Shown: positions 33,148-43,043, counted from the first letter of the stretch. The stretch: 44,272 bases of DNA from Azoarcus sp. (GCA_031289095.1 JAITQD010000096.1:1-44272); one strand, 5' to 3'. The notes: generated by a model from the letters alone, not told the origin. Made by a program: numbers and translations.

Positions 33148-34971
33148 TCAAAACAGCGGTTCGTCAAGTCCGAACACCGACGCACCGCCTTCGGTGATCT
33201 CCTGCTTCAACCCCTGCGCCCGAACCAGCACATGCTTCGCATAGTAGCGGGTCGTCGCAACCTTGCCCTTGAAGTAGCCGTCGTTTTCACCAGCGTCGAG
33301 CTTCGCTTGCGCGATTTGCGCCGACTTGGCAAGCAGCCAGCCGCCGACCACGATGCCGCCAAGCGTGAGGTACGGAACGGAACCGGCATGCGCGTTGGCC
33401 GGGTCGGTGTTGTAGACGCCAACAACCCACTCGGTAGTGTCGATCAGCGCCTGAGCGCCTTCCTTCAACGCCTTGCCGATGTCGCCCAGCTTGGCGTCGC
33501 CGGAGAGCTTGTCGGCGAAAGCGGCGATCTCTTTATAAAGACCGCGCGCGGTGAAGGCCACATCACCGGTTTCCTTGTTGACTTCACGGGCGGTCTTGCG
33601 ACCCACATAGTCGTTGGCCTGAATGGCCGTCGTGCCTTCGTAGATCGCGGTAATACGGGAGTCGCGCATGTATTGCGCCGCGCCGGTTTCCTCGATGAAG
33701 CCAGTGCCGCCGTGCACCTGGATGCCTTCGGAGGTCAGTTCGATCGAACTTTCCGTGCTGCATCCCTTGACGATCGGGGTGAGCAGTTCCAGCAGGGCTT
33801 GCGCTTTCTTGCGCTGGGCCGGATCGGGCGAGAACTGGGCGATGTCCATCTGGCCCGCTGCGTAGTAGCCGATGGCGCGCAACGCTTCGGTACGCGATTT
33901 TTGATCCATCAGCAGACGGCGTACGTCCGGGTGGTACAGGATGGGCTTCGGCGTGGTCTTGCTCGCCGCATCGCCGACAATCGCACCCTGGATGCGCTCA
34001 CGGGCGTAGGCCAGCGAGTGCTGATAGGCGCGTTCGGCCACCGAGATGCCTTCGAGGCCAACGTGGATGCGGGCGTGATTCATCATGGTGAACATGTAGG
34101 CGACGCCGTTGCCGGGCTTGCCGATCAGCCAGCCGATGGCGCCGTCGTGGTCGCCGTAGGACATCACCGCCGTGGCGCTGCCCTTGATGCCGAGCTTGTG
34201 TTCGATAGCCGAGCAGATGAGGTCGTTGCGCGCGCCGAGCGAACCGTCGTCATTGACAAGGAACTTCGGCACCAGGAACAACGAGATCCCTTTCAGGCCC
34301 GGATCGGAATCAGGCAGGCGCGCAAGCACGAGGTGGATGATGTTCTCCGCCATGTCGTGTTCGCCCCAAGTGATGAAGATCTTGGTGCCGGTGACGAGGT
34401 AGGTGCCGTCGCCGTTCGGGTTGGGCCGGGCCTTGGTGCGGATGGCGGTGAGGTCTGAACCGGCTTGCGGCTCGGTCAGGTTCATCGTGCCGCCCCAGAC
34501 GCCCGTCACCATGTTGGGCAGGTACTTCTGCTTCAGTTCTTCGGAGGCATGATGCTCGATAGCGTGCACCGCGCCCATCGTCAGCATCGGACACAGCGCG
34601 AAAGCGATGCTCGCCGAACGCCACATTTCATTGACGGCAAAATTGACCAGATTCGGCAGGCCCTGACCACCGTATTCCGGCGAACCTGGCATGGCGTGCC
34701 AGCCGTTGTCGCGGAACTGATTGAAGACGTCCTTGTACTCCGGGCTGACCGTCACCACCCCGTTGTCCCATTTGGGCGAATTCACACGGTCACCGATGAT
34801 GTTGATGGGATCTATCCGCTCGGTGGCGAATTTGGCGGCTTCCTCCAGGATCGCGTCAACGGTGTCGGCGTCGATTTCCCTAAAGGCGTCGAAACCGAGG
34901 ATTTCCTTCAAACCAGCCAGTTCGTTCATGTCGAAGCGCATATCGGCAAGCGGCGCGTTGTATGTACTCAT
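33148..34971 (-). CDS. Acyl-CoA dehydrogenase (large, FadE5-like)
   Basis: A 607-residue flavoprotein with an extra C-terminal domain beyond the usual 380-residue core. Visible motifs are MNLTEPQAGSDLTAIRTKA, GTKIFITWGEHD, IQVHGGTGFIEE and the catalytic Glu in ITAIYEGTTAIQAND. It oxidises acyl-CoA thioesters, passing electrons to ETF, which is encoded upstream in the same orientation. GGAGGGAGA precedes the ATG. Chain length or aryl specificity cannot be read from sequence. Confidence 0.93.
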   Translation of the reverse strand: MSTYNAPLADMRFDMNELAGLKEILGFDAFREIDADTVDAILEEAAKFATERIDPINIIGDRVNSPKWDNGVVTVSPEYKDVFNQFRDNGWHAMPGSPEYGGQGLPNLVNFAVNEMWRSASIAFALCPMLTMGAVHAIEHHASEELKQKYLPNMVTGVWGGTMNLTEPQAGSDLTAIRTKARPNPNGDGTYLVTGTKIFITWGEHDMAENIIHLVLARLPDSDPGLKGISLFLVPKFLVNDDGSLGARNDLICSAIEHKLGIKGSATAVMSYGDHDGAIGWLIGKPGNGVAYMFTMMNHARIHVGLEGISVAERAYQHSLAYARERIQGAIVGDAASKTTPKPILYHPDVRRLLMDQKSRTEALRAIGYYAAGQMDIAQFSPDPAQRKKAQALLELLTPIVKGCSTESSIELTSEGIQVHGGTGFIEETGAAQYMRDSRITAIYEGTTAIQANDYVGRKTAREVNKETGDVAFTARGLYKEIAAFADKLSGDAKLGDIGKALKEGAQALIDTTEWVVGVYNTDPANAHAGSVPYLTLGGIVVGGWLLAKSAQIAQAKLDAGENDGYFKGKVATTRYYAKHVLVRAQGLKQEITEGGASVFGLDEPLF

Positions 34972-35007
34972 TGAGTCTCCCTCCAGTAAGTCGATAAGGT
35001 GCGATGC

Positions 35008-35673
35008 CTATTTGTTCAACAGGTAGCGGCGGTCATCGAAAGCCGCCACCCATTCCGGGCGGTATACCACCATCAACGTAATCAGCGCCCCGCTGAGCCA
35101 GGCTTCGGAAAAGCCGAGCAGCAGAAAGTACGGCAGATGGTCGTCGATCAGATAATCCACCTCGTATGCGCCGGCCAGCACCATGACCACGCTGCTGAGA
35201 ATGCCTTGCAGCGCGATGGTCAGGGCCGATCCGGCAAAACCGACGACGAAGATGAACACGAAAAAGTGCGCGGGCAAATGGCGCTCGACCCAACGCTGGA
35301 TGGCATGCGCAATCAGCACAGGCAGTAGCGCCATCATCAAAAAATTGAGCGGCCACGCCTGCCAGTCCAAGGCGCCATTCAGGGTGATCGCGGAGAGCGC
35401 CAGCGCCATGGCAAGCAGCGCCAGACGCGGGCCGAGGCACAATACGGCTGCCATCGCCCCGAGCAGATGGAGATCGAGTCCGGGTTTGATCCCGGCCCGC
35501 ATGCTCCAAGCCAGGGAAAGCGTCATCACGAACCCGAGCAGCAGATTGAGCTGCGTCATTTCCTTCAGCCGCGCCCAAGGCGCGCGCCGCCACACCTGAT
35601 ACAGCACCGGCGCAACAAGCGCCAATGAAACCCAATGCCACGCCACACCAAACAGCGAAGCCGGCAGGTTCAT
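35008..35673 (-). CDS. CbiM-like energy-coupling factor permease
   Basis: A 221-residue membrane protein with six or seven helices. [26 protein letters not shown] and [15 protein letters not shown] are typical of CbiM/NikM substrate-specific components, which import cobalt or nickel. No CbiN, CbiQ or CbiO partner is in the window. It lies 37 nt after etfA and 36 nt before the acyl-CoA dehydrogenase gene on the same strand, so it may be co-transcribed. The N-terminal His of metal-binding CbiM (M-H-x-x-x) is not seen at the start, so the metal role is uncertain. Confidence 0.78.
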   Translation of the reverse strand: MNLPASLFGVAWHWVSLALVAPVLYQVWRRAPWARLKEMTQLNLLLGFVMTLSLAWSMRAGIKPGLDLHLLGAMAAVLCLGPRLALLAMALALSAITLNGALDWQAWPLNFLMMALLPVLIAHAIQRWVERHLPAHFFVFIFVVGFAGSALTIALQGILSSVVMVLAGAYEVDYLIDDHLPYFLLLGFSEAWLSGALITLMVVYRPEWVAAFDDRRYLLNK

Positions 35674-35710
35674 CGGCGCTTCTCACTCTTTTCCCGTGCC
35701 CATCCCGTGT

Positions 35711-36643
35711 TCAGCTCAGGGCTGCGACCAGTTCGGGCACGGCGGTAAACAGATCCGCCACCAGCCCGAAATCGGCCACCTGGAAGATCGGCGCGTCGGC
35801 ATCCTTGTTGATCGCCACGATCACTTTGGAGTCCTTCATGCCGGCCAAGTGCTGGATTTGCCCCGAAATACCGACAGCGATGTAGAGCTGCGGCGCGACG
35901 ATCTTGCCGGTCTGCCCGACCTGATAATCATTGGGCACAAAACCGGCATCGACCGCAGCGCGGCTCGCGCCAAGCGCGGCCCCGAGCTTGTCGGCCAACG
36001 GTTCAAGCACCTTGCCGTAGTTTTCTCCGCTACCCAGGCCGCGCCCGCCGGAGACGACGACCTTGGCCGCGCCCAGTTCGGGCCGGGTGCTTTTCGTGAT
36101 CTCACGCCCCACCAGGCGGACTAGACCGAGATCGGGGCCAGCAGCCACGGTTTCGATCGCGGCGGAACCACCCTCGCCAGCGGCGTCGAACGCCGTGGCG
36201 CGCACGGTCAGCACCTTGATCGCGTCGGCGGTCTTCACCGTCGCCAGCGCGTTACCGGCGTAGATCGGGCGCACGAAGGTATCGGGCGCTTCGATAGCGA
36301 CGACATCGCTGACCTGCGCGACGTCGAGCAGCGCCGCGACGCGGGGAAGGACGTTCTTGCCCGCGCTGCTGGCGGGCGCCAAGATGTAGTTGTAGCCAGT
36401 GGCCAGTCCCTTGACCAGCGCGGCGACGTTTTCCGCCGTCTGCGCTTCGTAATGCGGCGCATCGGCGACCAGCACCTTCGTGACCCCGGCCACCTTGGCG
36501 GCGGCCTGACTCACCGCGCCGACGTTGGCGCCCGCGACGAGAACGTGAATGTCGCCACCGAGCTTGGCCGCAGCGGTGACGGTGTTGAGGGTGGCGGCCT
36601 TCAGGGCGGCGTTGTCGTGTTCAGCAATGACGAGAATGGCCAT
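35711..36643 (-). CDS. etfA: Electron transfer flavoprotein, alpha subunit
   Basis: A 310-residue FAD-binding protein. It opens [19 protein letters not shown]. The FAD domain (about 190-310) holds [34 protein letters not shown] and the closing [12 protein letters not shown]. It passes electrons from acyl-CoA dehydrogenases to the quinone pool via ETF dehydrogenase. The gene starts 2 nt after the etfB stop. Confidence 0.96.
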   Translation of the reverse strand: MAILVIAEHDNAALKAATLNTVTAAAKLGGDIHVLVAGANVGAVSQAAAKVAGVTKVLVADAPHYEAQTAENVAALVKGLATGYNYILAPASSAGKNVLPRVAALLDVAQVSDVVAIEAPDTFVRPIYAGNALATVKTADAIKVLTVRATAFDAAGEGGSAAIETVAAGPDLGLVRLVGREITKSTRPELGAAKVVVSGGRGLGSGENYGKVLEPLADKLGAALGASRAAVDAGFVPNDYQVGQTGKIVAPQLYIAVGISGQIQHLAGMKDSKVIVAINKDADAPIFQVADFGLVADLFTAVPELVAALS

Positions 36644-36645
36644 GT

Positions 36646-37395
36646 TCAGATCACCTTGGCTACGTTTTTGAGTTTATCGACCAACTGGGCGACGTCGGAC
36701 ACCTTGATACCGGCGCTGCGCTTGGGCGGCTCGGCGACCTTGAGCGTCGTCAGTCGCGGCGCGACGTCCACGCCAAAATCGGCGGGTTTCTTCAATTCGA
36801 GCGGTTTCTTCTTGGCTTTCATGATGTTCGGCAGCGTGGCGAAACGTGGCTCGTTCAGGCGCAAATCCACGGTAACGACCGCCGGCAGCTTAACCGCCAG
36901 TTTTTCCACGCCACCGTCGATTTCGCGGCTGATTTCGATTTCGCTATCGCCGGGAACGAGCTTGGAAATGAACGTCGCCTGCGGCCAGCCCAACAACGCG
37001 GCGAGCATTTGTCCCGTCTGGTTGGAATCGTCGTCGATGGCCTGCTTGCCCGCGATCACAATTTTAGGGCTTTCGGCGTCGACAACCGCTTTCAGCAGCT
37101 TGGCGAGAGCCAGCGGCTGCACGTCGGCGTCGGTTTCGACCAAGATGGCGCGGTCAGCGCCCATCGCCAAGGCCGTGCGCAAGGTTTCCTGCGTCGCCAC
37201 CGGGCCGGCGCTGAAAACGACGACCTCGGTAGCCTTACCCGCCTCTTTCAATCGTACCGCTTCTTCGACCGCGATTTCGTCGAACGGATTCATGCTCATT
37301 TTTACATTCGCCAGATCCACCCCGCTACCGTCCGCCTTGACGCGAACTTTGACGTTGGGGTCAACCACGCGTTTGACCGGGATCAATATTTTCAA
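36646..37395 (-). CDS. etfB: Electron transfer flavoprotein, beta subunit
   Basis: A 249-residue AMP-binding subunit. It reads [20 protein letters not shown] at the start, [19 protein letters not shown], and [21 protein letters not shown] in the nucleotide site. The family N-terminus requires the start to be a TTG at 37395; AAGGAG lies 7 nt upstream (37403-37408) and no ATG fits. First gene of the etfB-etfA-(CbiM-like)-acyl-CoA dehydrogenase row. Confidence 0.95.
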   Translation of the reverse strand: MKILIPVKRVVDPNVKVRVKADGSGVDLANVKMSMNPFDEIAVEEAVRLKEAGKATEVVVFSAGPVATQETLRTALAMGADRAILVETDADVQPLALAKLLKAVVDAESPKIVIAGKQAIDDDSNQTGQMLAALLGWPQATFISKLVPGDSEIEISREIDGGVEKLAVKLPAVVTVDLRLNEPRFATLPNIMKAKKKPLELKKPADFGVDVAPRLTTLKVAEPPKRSAGIKVSDVAQLVDKLKNVAKVI

Positions 37396-37543
37396 AGCCG
37401 TGCTCCTTTGTTTGATCGGTTCAGGCACCGCACAACGGGGGTGCACCCGGGCTGGGTTCCGCCGGGCGCATCATTATGGCACTGTGTCACGAACAATACA
37501 TGCTGCAATGCAGAATACGGTTCTGGCTCCAATCGCCAGTCAT

Positions 37544-38131
37544 CTACATTAGCGGTGAATCGGCTTTGATTTTCAGACGGGGCGCGCATTCTACCGGAGC
37601 TTCCCGCCACTGCCCCGGCCTCAGGCCATCGAGCCGCCAGTCGCCGATCGCCACCCGCACGAGGCGCAGTGTGGGTAACCCCACTTTCGCCGTCATCCGC
37701 CGCACCTGCCGGTTTTTGCCTTCGCGCAGCACAATTTCGAGCCAGGCGGTCGGCACGGTCTTGCGAAACCGCACCGGCGGTTCGCGCGGCCACAGCCAGT
37801 CAGGCTCGGCGACGAGAAGCGCCTCGCAGGGCCGGGTCACGAAATCGCCCAGATCCACGCCAGCGCGCAGGCGGGCCAGCGCCGCTTCGCCGGGCGCGCC
37901 TTCGACCTGCACCAAGTAACGTTTGGGCAACTTGTGACGCGGATCGGCGGTGCGATGTTGCAGGCCACCGTCGTCGGTGAGCAGCAGCAGACCTTCGCTA
38001 TCTGCGTCCAGCCGCCCGGCGGGATAGACACTGGGCGCGGCAACGTAATCTTTCAGCGTGAGCCGCCCTTCTCCACCGGTAAACTGGCACAGTACGCCAT
38101 AGGGTTTGTTCAACAGAATCAACCGCGCCAT
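37544..38131 (-). CDS. rluE: 23S rRNA pseudouridine synthase, RluE-like
   Basis: A 195-residue protein of the RsuA/RluB/E/F group without an S4 domain. It starts MARLILLNKPYGVLCQF, has the catalytic Asp in GRLDADSEGLLLLTDDG, then KLPKRYLVQVEG and GKNRQVRRMTAKVG. RluE modifies U2457 (E. coli numbering) of 23S rRNA. The ATG at 38131 is preferred to GTG 38143. Confidence 0.9.
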   Translation of the reverse strand: MARLILLNKPYGVLCQFTGGEGRLTLKDYVAAPSVYPAGRLDADSEGLLLLTDDGGLQHRTADPRHKLPKRYLVQVEGAPGEAALARLRAGVDLGDFVTRPCEALLVAEPDWLWPREPPVRFRKTVPTAWLEIVLREGKNRQVRRMTAKVGLPTLRLVRVAIGDWRLDGLRPGQWREAPVECAPRLKIKADSPLM

Positions 38132-38217
38132 TGCGCTGTCCACCTTTCTCCGGGGAGATCCATGCCCTGTTCGATGAAGTCAGGACAGCGTAAGCAGCCC
38201 CACCCTGTTTTTGACCG

Positions 38218-38586
38218 TCAGCCCAACAGGATCAGCGCCCACACCGCCGCCACCATCGCCAGCGCGATGCTCTGTGCCGCGCTCCCCATGTCCTTGGCGT
38301 TTTTCGAGAGCGGATGGCGTTCCATCGAAATACGGTCGACCACCGCCTCAATGGCCGAATTGAACAGTTCGACAATGAGCGACAGCAGACAGACAGCAAC
38401 CATCAAGGCACGCTCACCTCGGCTCACCGGGCAGAAAAAAGCCAGCGGAACCAGCACGACGTGCAGCGCCACCAGCTGGCGAAACGCTGCTTCACCCTTG
38501 AACGCAGCCACGAACCCGTCGCGGGAATAGCCGACGGCGGCGACGATGCGGGCAAGGCCAGTGCGGCCCTTGGGAGTAAATGTCAT
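38218..38586 (-). CDS. dgkA: Diacylglycerol kinase
   Basis: A 122-residue trimeric inner-membrane enzyme with three helices. FKGEAAFRQLVALHVVLVP, ELFNSAIEAVVDRIS and NAKDMGSAAQSIAL match DgkA. It phosphorylates diacylglycerol released during envelope glycolipid modification. Length is normal. The 86-nt gap to the RluE-like gene contains no clear terminator. Confidence 0.95.
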   Translation of the reverse strand: MTFTPKGRTGLARIVAAVGYSRDGFVAAFKGEAAFRQLVALHVVLVPLAFFCPVSRGERALMVAVCLLSLIVELFNSAIEAVVDRISMERHPLSKNAKDMGSAAQSIALAMVAAVWALILLG

Positions 38587-38663
38587 GGCGTCATCTCAAA
38601 AGCCGGATTCATTTCCAACGATTCTCCACCTGCAACGGTCAATCGTTCAATGATCGGCGCACA

Positions 38664-38693
38664 AAAAAACGGCGTCCAAAGACGCCGTTTTTT
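38664..38693. terminator. Bidirectional terminator after the thiolase gene
   Basis: AAAAAAC-GGCGTC-CAAA-GACGCC-GTTTTTT: a short GC stem flanked by an A-run and a T-run, so it can act on both strands. For the minus-strand thiolase it lies 19 nt past the stop codon. Confidence 0.85.
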
Positions 38694-38712
38694 CAGTCCT
38701 GCACGCCTGAAA

Positions 38713-39897
38713 TCAGAGGCGTTCGTAAATGGTGGTGATCCCCTGCCCGCCGCCGATACACATCGTCGCCAGACCATAACGGGCCTTGCGGCGCTGCATT
38801 TCGTGCAGCAGTTTGGTGATGATGACGCTGCCAGTGGCGCTCACCGGGTGACCGAGGGCGATCGCGCCGCCGTTCGGATTGGTCTTGGCCGGATCAAGGC
38901 CGAGCACCTTGGCGACGGTCAGCGACTGCGCGGCAAAGGCTTCGTTGGATTCGATCACGTCGATCTGATCCAGCGTCAGCCCGGCGCGCTTCAACGCGAG
39001 TTGAGTGGCGGGAATCGGGCCTTCGCCCATCACATCGTTGGGCACGCCAGCAATGGCGTAGGAAACGAGGCGGGCAATCGGCTTGTGCCCGGCGGCAGCG
39101 GCCTTGGCAGCGTCGGCCAGCACCAGGAAGGCAGCAGCGTCGTTGATGCCGGAGGCGTTACCCGCCGTCACCGTACCGTCCTTCTTGAAGGCGGGCTTCA
39201 TCTTGGCGAGCGATTCCAGCGTGGTGCTGGATTTGACATGTTCATCGGTATCGAACACCACATCGCCCTTGCGGCTCTTGAGGGTGATCGGCACGATCTG
39301 GCCCTTGAAATAGCCCGCTTCCAGCGCCGCAGCGGCGCGCTTCTGCGATTCCAGCGCAAAAGCGTCCTGCGCCTCACGGGTGATGCCGTACTTGGTCGCA
39401 AGATTTTCGGCAGTGACGCCCATGTGACCGACGCCGAACGGGTCGGTAATCACCGAAACCATCGAATCGAACGCTGAGGCGTCGCCCATGCGCGCGCCGA
39501 AACGCAGCGCCGGCATCATGTAGGCGGCGCGCGACATCACTTCCACCCCGCCAGCGAGCGCGTAATCGGCATCGCCCAGCAGAATGGCCTGATACGACGA
39601 AACAATCGCCTGCATGGCCGAACCGCAAAGACGGTTGACCGCGAAAGCGACGGAACTCATCGGCAGACCGCCCTGAATGGTGGCCACGCGCGCGACGTAC
39701 GGATAGCGCGGTTCCGTCGGCATAATGTTGCCCACGACGGCAAAAGAGATTTCTTTCGGATCAACGCCAGAACGGGCGATGGTTTCCTTGATGACCAGCC
39801 CACCCAGTTCGGCGGGCTCCAGATCTTTCAGGGAACCGCCAAACCCGCCCACCGCAGAACGGGCAGCACTCAATACAACGATATCACGATCAGCCAT
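38713..39897 (-). CDS. Acetyl-CoA C-acyltransferase (thiolase)
   Basis: A 394-residue thiolase. The acyl-accepting Cys91 is in NRLCGSAMQAI, the active-site His350 in GGAIALGHPVSATG and the second Cys380 in CIGGGQG. It can split or join acetoacetyl- or 3-ketoacyl-CoA in beta-oxidation or polyhydroxybutyrate synthesis. The usual GHPxGxSG reads GHPVSATG here. AGGAGA precedes the ATG. Biosynthetic and degradative thiolases cannot be told apart with certainty. Confidence 0.93.
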   Translation of the reverse strand: MADRDIVVLSAARSAVGGFGGSLKDLEPAELGGLVIKETIARSGVDPKEISFAVVGNIMPTEPRYPYVARVATIQGGLPMSSVAFAVNRLCGSAMQAIVSSYQAILLGDADYALAGGVEVMSRAAYMMPALRFGARMGDASAFDSMVSVITDPFGVGHMGVTAENLATKYGITREAQDAFALESQKRAAAALEAGYFKGQIVPITLKSRKGDVVFDTDEHVKSSTTLESLAKMKPAFKKDGTVTAGNASGINDAAAFLVLADAAKAAAAGHKPIARLVSYAIAGVPNDVMGEGPIPATQLALKRAGLTLDQIDVIESNEAFAAQSLTVAKVLGLDPAKTNPNGGAIALGHPVSATGSVIITKLLHEMQRRKARYGLATMCIGGGQGITTIYERL

Positions 39898-39919
39898 TGG
39901 CTTCTCCTCTCCTCAAAAA

Positions 39920-40846
39920 TTAGCTACCCACCCAGACGGCAATCGTCGTCAGGGCCAGCAACACCATACACACGACCAGAGCGCGCCAAACGAGCCCGAC
40001 CGTGGCTTGCATATCATCGACGCCGGCCTTGTCGCCGACGCCGACTTCCAGATTCTCCGTTTCGCCTCCTCCAGGAGCCGGGATCGACTGCCCACCCAGG
40101 CGCACCCCGAGCGCGCCAGCCCCGCTGGCGACCAGCACGGCACTGCCGCGATCCGGCAGCAGCACGGACTGGGCGCGCCAGCAGAACACCGCGTCCTCGA
40201 AATTTCCCCCGATTGCAAACAGGATCGCCGTCATCCGCGCCGGCGCCCAGTCGATGATGTAGAAAGCATGGCGCGCAAACTGCCCGTAACGTTCCAGTTC
40301 GTCCCGTCGCCTGCCCCATTCATCATTGAAGAAACGGGCCAACCGGTACATCACCGCCCCTGCGGGGCCAAGGAGCACAAACCAGAAAATGATGCCGAAC
40401 ACGTTGCGATGTGCCGCCACCACGGCCTGCTCAATGGTGAGCCGCGCCACCCCGTCGGCATCAACGTCATCGTATTGCCCGCCCCGCCATTTGCTCAACA
40501 AACAGCGCGCCGCGCCCAGTTCCTGCGTCCGCAGGGCGAAGTGGATGTCGGTGAAAAAATGGCTTTCGTGGCGAAATCCCAGAGTGAGATAGAGCACCGC
40601 CACGGCAAAAACGATACCCAGCACCAACGGCAGCACATGGCTCAGGAACGCGCACAGCGCCGTACCCCCGAGCACCATCAACCCCCAGGCCAGGCGCTCT
40701 CGTCCCCGGCGATGACCGCAACGTCCGGCCAGGAATGCAGCCAGGGCGCACAGGGGATCGAGCACGAACCGCTTCACGGGCAAAGGGCGCGCCTGTTCGA
40801 GCAACAGGACAGCGACCAACGCAAGAAATTTCAACAAGAGCGTCAT
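39920..40846 (-). CDS. CobD/CbiB-family membrane protein
   Basis: A 308-residue protein with four or five helices. It contains RHESHFFTDIHFALR, RLTIEQAVVAAHRNVFGIIFW and YIIDWAPARMTAILFAIGG, the last close to the CbiB 'DWxPARxTA' stretch. Canonical CobD/CbiB makes adenosylcobinamide, but betaproteobacteria carry a divergent copy outside cobalamin loci, and this looks like that copy, also reminiscent of AmpE. No cobalamin genes are near. Confidence 0.75.
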   Translation of the reverse strand: MTLLLKFLALVAVLLLEQARPLPVKRFVLDPLCALAAFLAGRCGHRRGRERLAWGLMVLGGTALCAFLSHVLPLVLGIVFAVAVLYLTLGFRHESHFFTDIHFALRTQELGAARCLLSKWRGGQYDDVDADGVARLTIEQAVVAAHRNVFGIIFWFVLLGPAGAVMYRLARFFNDEWGRRRDELERYGQFARHAFYIIDWAPARMTAILFAIGGNFEDAVFCWRAQSVLLPDRGSAVLVASGAGALGVRLGGQSIPAPGGGETENLEVGVGDKAGVDDMQATVGLVWRALVVCMVLLALTTIAVWVGS

Positions 40847-40975
40847 GCGAGCATAAAAATCGAATATTCAGACAGCGACGGACGAAACACGCACGATACC
40901 ACGAGGGTATACCCCGGCGCTGGCTTCACGGCCAACCTCCGGCGCACTGCGTCACATCCGCCACACGGGAAAACT

Positions 40976-41248
40976 TCACGGAGCAGGCGGCACGAAACCC
41001 GCAACCTGATCGGCGCCGCTGGAAAAAAAATGCTTTTCCATCTGCTCGGCCAGGTACTTGCGCGCCCTGGGATCCATCAGGTTGAGACGGTTTTCGTTAA
41101 TCAGCATGGTCTGATACCTGACCCACTGCCGCCACGCCTCTTGTGACACGTTATCGAAGATGCGTTGACCCAGTTCTCCCGGCACTGGCGGGCGTTCCAG
41201 CCCCTCGGCCTCGCGCCCGAGTTTCACGCAGTTGACCCTGTGTGTCAT
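40976..41248 (-). CDS. yggX: Fe(2+)-trafficking protein YggX
   Basis: A 90-residue protein with the YggX pattern [43 protein letters not shown] and a short C-terminal tail. It protects Fe-S enzymes and handles iron in the cytoplasm. AGAGGA is upstream of the ATG. It follows argA on the same strand at 47 nt. The gap 40847-40975 to the CobD-like gene holds nothing recognised. Confidence 0.95.
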   Translation of the reverse strand: MTHRVNCVKLGREAEGLERPPVPGELGQRIFDNVSQEAWRQWVRYQTMLINENRLNLMDPRARKYLAEQMEKHFFSSGADQVAGFVPPAP

Positions 41249-41295
41249 TTGTTCCGTCCTCTCTTTCCGGGGGTTGAGCCGGCCATTCTAGCCGC

Positions 41296-42696
41296 TTACA
41301 GTGTTTTGACGAATACCTTGGAGCGGCGTTGCAGATTATAAAGTTCCCGCTTCTGCTGCGGCAGCGCATCGGGGCCGGTTTCGTCGAAACCGCGCTCGCG
41401 GAACCAGTGCGACGTGCGCGTGGTGAGCACGAACAGGCGATCCAGCCGTTCCCGCCGCGCCCGCCGTTCGATCCTGTGCAACAACTGCTCGCCCAACCCG
41501 CCGCGGCGGTGTTCCGGCGTCACGGCGAGACAAGCCAGTTCGGCGGCATTGTCTTCCGAGAACGGGTACAGCGCCGCGCAGCCTACCAGCATGCCGTCGT
41601 ATTCGACCACCGAAAAACGATCAATTTCGCGTTCGAGCAGCTCACGCCCGCGCCGCACCAGCGTGCCGTCGGTTTCCAGCGGAGAAATCAGCGCCACCAA
41701 CGCCCCCACATCGTCGGTGGTGGCCTCGCGCACCCGGAAAAGCGGATCGCGCGACACCACCGTACCCACCCCGGCCGGGGTAAAGAATTCCAGCAGCAGC
41801 GCACCATCCTTGTCGCGGTCGAGCAGGTGGCAGCGCGCCACGCCACGCCGCACCGCGCGAATCGCACACGGCAGATACTGATGCAAATCTTCGGTCAGTC
41901 CCTCACCGGCATCGAGATGCTGTTGCGCCTCGTCGGCCGTCACCGAGCCAATGAGGCCGCCATCTTTGTCGAGCAGTCCCGGCGCGTCGCACAGGTAGAC
42001 CAGCTTCTCGGCCTTGACCGCCACCGCCACCGCCTCGGCGACTTCTTCCATGCACATATTGAAAATCTCGCCCGTCGGCGACATGCCGAGCGGCGTAATC
42101 AGCACCACGTTCTGCTGGTCGAGATCGGCGTTGATCTCCTCTGCGATCACTTTGCGCACCGCGCCGGTGTATTGGTAGTCGACGCCATCGACCACCCCGA
42201 CCGGGCGTGCGGTGATGAAGTTACCCCCCGTCACCCGCATGTAGCCGCCGGCCATCGGCGTATTGGGCAAACCTTGCGACAGCAGCGCCTCCACCTCAAA
42301 GCGCGTCACCGCCATCGCGATCTTGACGCACTCCATCGTGACTGGATCGGTGATGCGCAAGCCATTGTGAAAGCGCCCTTCCAACCCCCGCCGCGCCATT
42401 TCGGCGTCGATCTGCGCGCGCGCACCATGCACCAGCACCAGCCGGACGCCGAGCGCGGCGAGCAGATTGCAGTCGTAGGCCAGACTCTGCGCCAGCGGCC
42501 CCGCCGCCACCTCACCGCCAAAGCCAACGACAAAGGTCTTGCCGCGAAAGGCATGGATATAGGGCGCAGCGGCGCGCACCCAGGCAACGAAGTGAGCGGT
42601 GGAATGGAAATGGTGATGCTTTGTCTCGCCGGACAGCGCGTTGATTTCTGGCTGCGCGGGGGCGGGAGTCTGTTCGAAAGCGGAGTCGGTGCTCAA
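41296..42696 (-). CDS. argA: Amino-acid N-acetyltransferase (N-acetylglutamate synthase)
   Basis: A 466-residue fusion of an amino-acid-kinase-like domain (about 30-310, with FVAWVRAAAPYIHAFRGKTF, LVLVHGARAQID, NVVLITPLGMSPTGE) and a C-terminal GNAT domain (about 320-466, with ACLAVTPEHRRGGLGEQLL). It catalyses the first step of arginine synthesis and is usually inhibited by arginine through the kinase-like domain. The start appears to be a TTG at 42696; no in-frame ATG occurs before the conserved region. A TAGAAT box (42739-42744, minus) may be its promoter. Confidence 0.94.
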   Translation of the reverse strand: MSTDSAFEQTPAPAQPEINALSGETKHHHFHSTAHFVAWVRAAAPYIHAFRGKTFVVGFGGEVAAGPLAQSLAYDCNLLAALGVRLVLVHGARAQIDAEMARRGLEGRFHNGLRITDPVTMECVKIAMAVTRFEVEALLSQGLPNTPMAGGYMRVTGGNFITARPVGVVDGVDYQYTGAVRKVIAEEINADLDQQNVVLITPLGMSPTGEIFNMCMEEVAEAVAVAVKAEKLVYLCDAPGLLDKDGGLIGSVTADEAQQHLDAGEGLTEDLHQYLPCAIRAVRRGVARCHLLDRDKDGALLLEFFTPAGVGTVVSRDPLFRVREATTDDVGALVALISPLETDGTLVRRGRELLEREIDRFSVVEYDGMLVGCAALYPFSEDNAAELACLAVTPEHRRGGLGEQLLHRIERRARRERLDRLFVLTTRTSHWFRERGFDETGPDALPQQKRELYNLQRRSKVFVKTL

Positions 42697-42862
42697 GGCG
42701 TCAACCTGTCGCGAGCGGGTCTATGTAAAAGAGATGTGATTCTAGCGGATAGTCCCGACGCCTGCCTGTGAAGCTGCACTATGCGCCGCTGACCGACGAG
42801 CGCAGCAAGAAAAGAACTGGCATTGAAAAACGCTGATTATATTCAACAACCCCTTGAATATT

Positions 42863-42939
42863 TGGGGCGACATACCGGAATCGAACCGGTGACAACTGGA
42901 GCCACAATCCAGTGCTCTACCAACTGAGCTAATGCCGCC
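42863..42939 (-). tRNA. tRNA-His (GTG)
   Basis: A complete 77-nt cloverleaf on the minus strand, including the extra G(-1) opposite C73 that marks tRNA-His. The acceptor stem is GCGGCAT/ATGTCGC, the anticodon arm CTGGA-TTGTGGC-TCCAG (anticodon GTG), and the T arm ACCGG-TTCGATT-CCGGT, with an encoded CCA end. Confidence 0.96.
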
Positions 42940-42979
42940 GCCATGGACGCCTCGCCAATGCGAGACGCGCAAAACCGTC

Positions 42980-43027
42980 TGGCCTGCCCGGCAGGGCTTG
43001 AACCTGCAACCCCCGGCTTAGAAGGCC
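42980..43027 (-). pseudogene. tRNA-Arg (TCT) lacking its 5' part
   Basis: The 48 nt correspond to tRNA positions 29-76: anticodon loop CTTCTAA (anticodon TCT), 3' anticodon strand GCCGG, variable GGGTT, a perfect T arm GCAGG-TTCAAGC-CCTGC, 3' acceptor strand CGGGCAG, G73 and CCA. The complementary 5' acceptor strand CTGCCCG, the D arm and the first anticodon-stem bases are absent. The DNA right upstream is instead promoter leader (GCTTGGGTTGGTCATG). It cannot fold as a tRNA and is probably inactive. Confidence 0.75.
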
Positions 43028-43043
43028 CATGACCAACCCAAGC

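Noticed and set aside
33103-34458. Open frame of 451 codons opposite the acyl-CoA dehydrogenase gene
   Set aside because: It mirrors a well-supported dehydrogenase gene and lacks any domain pattern.
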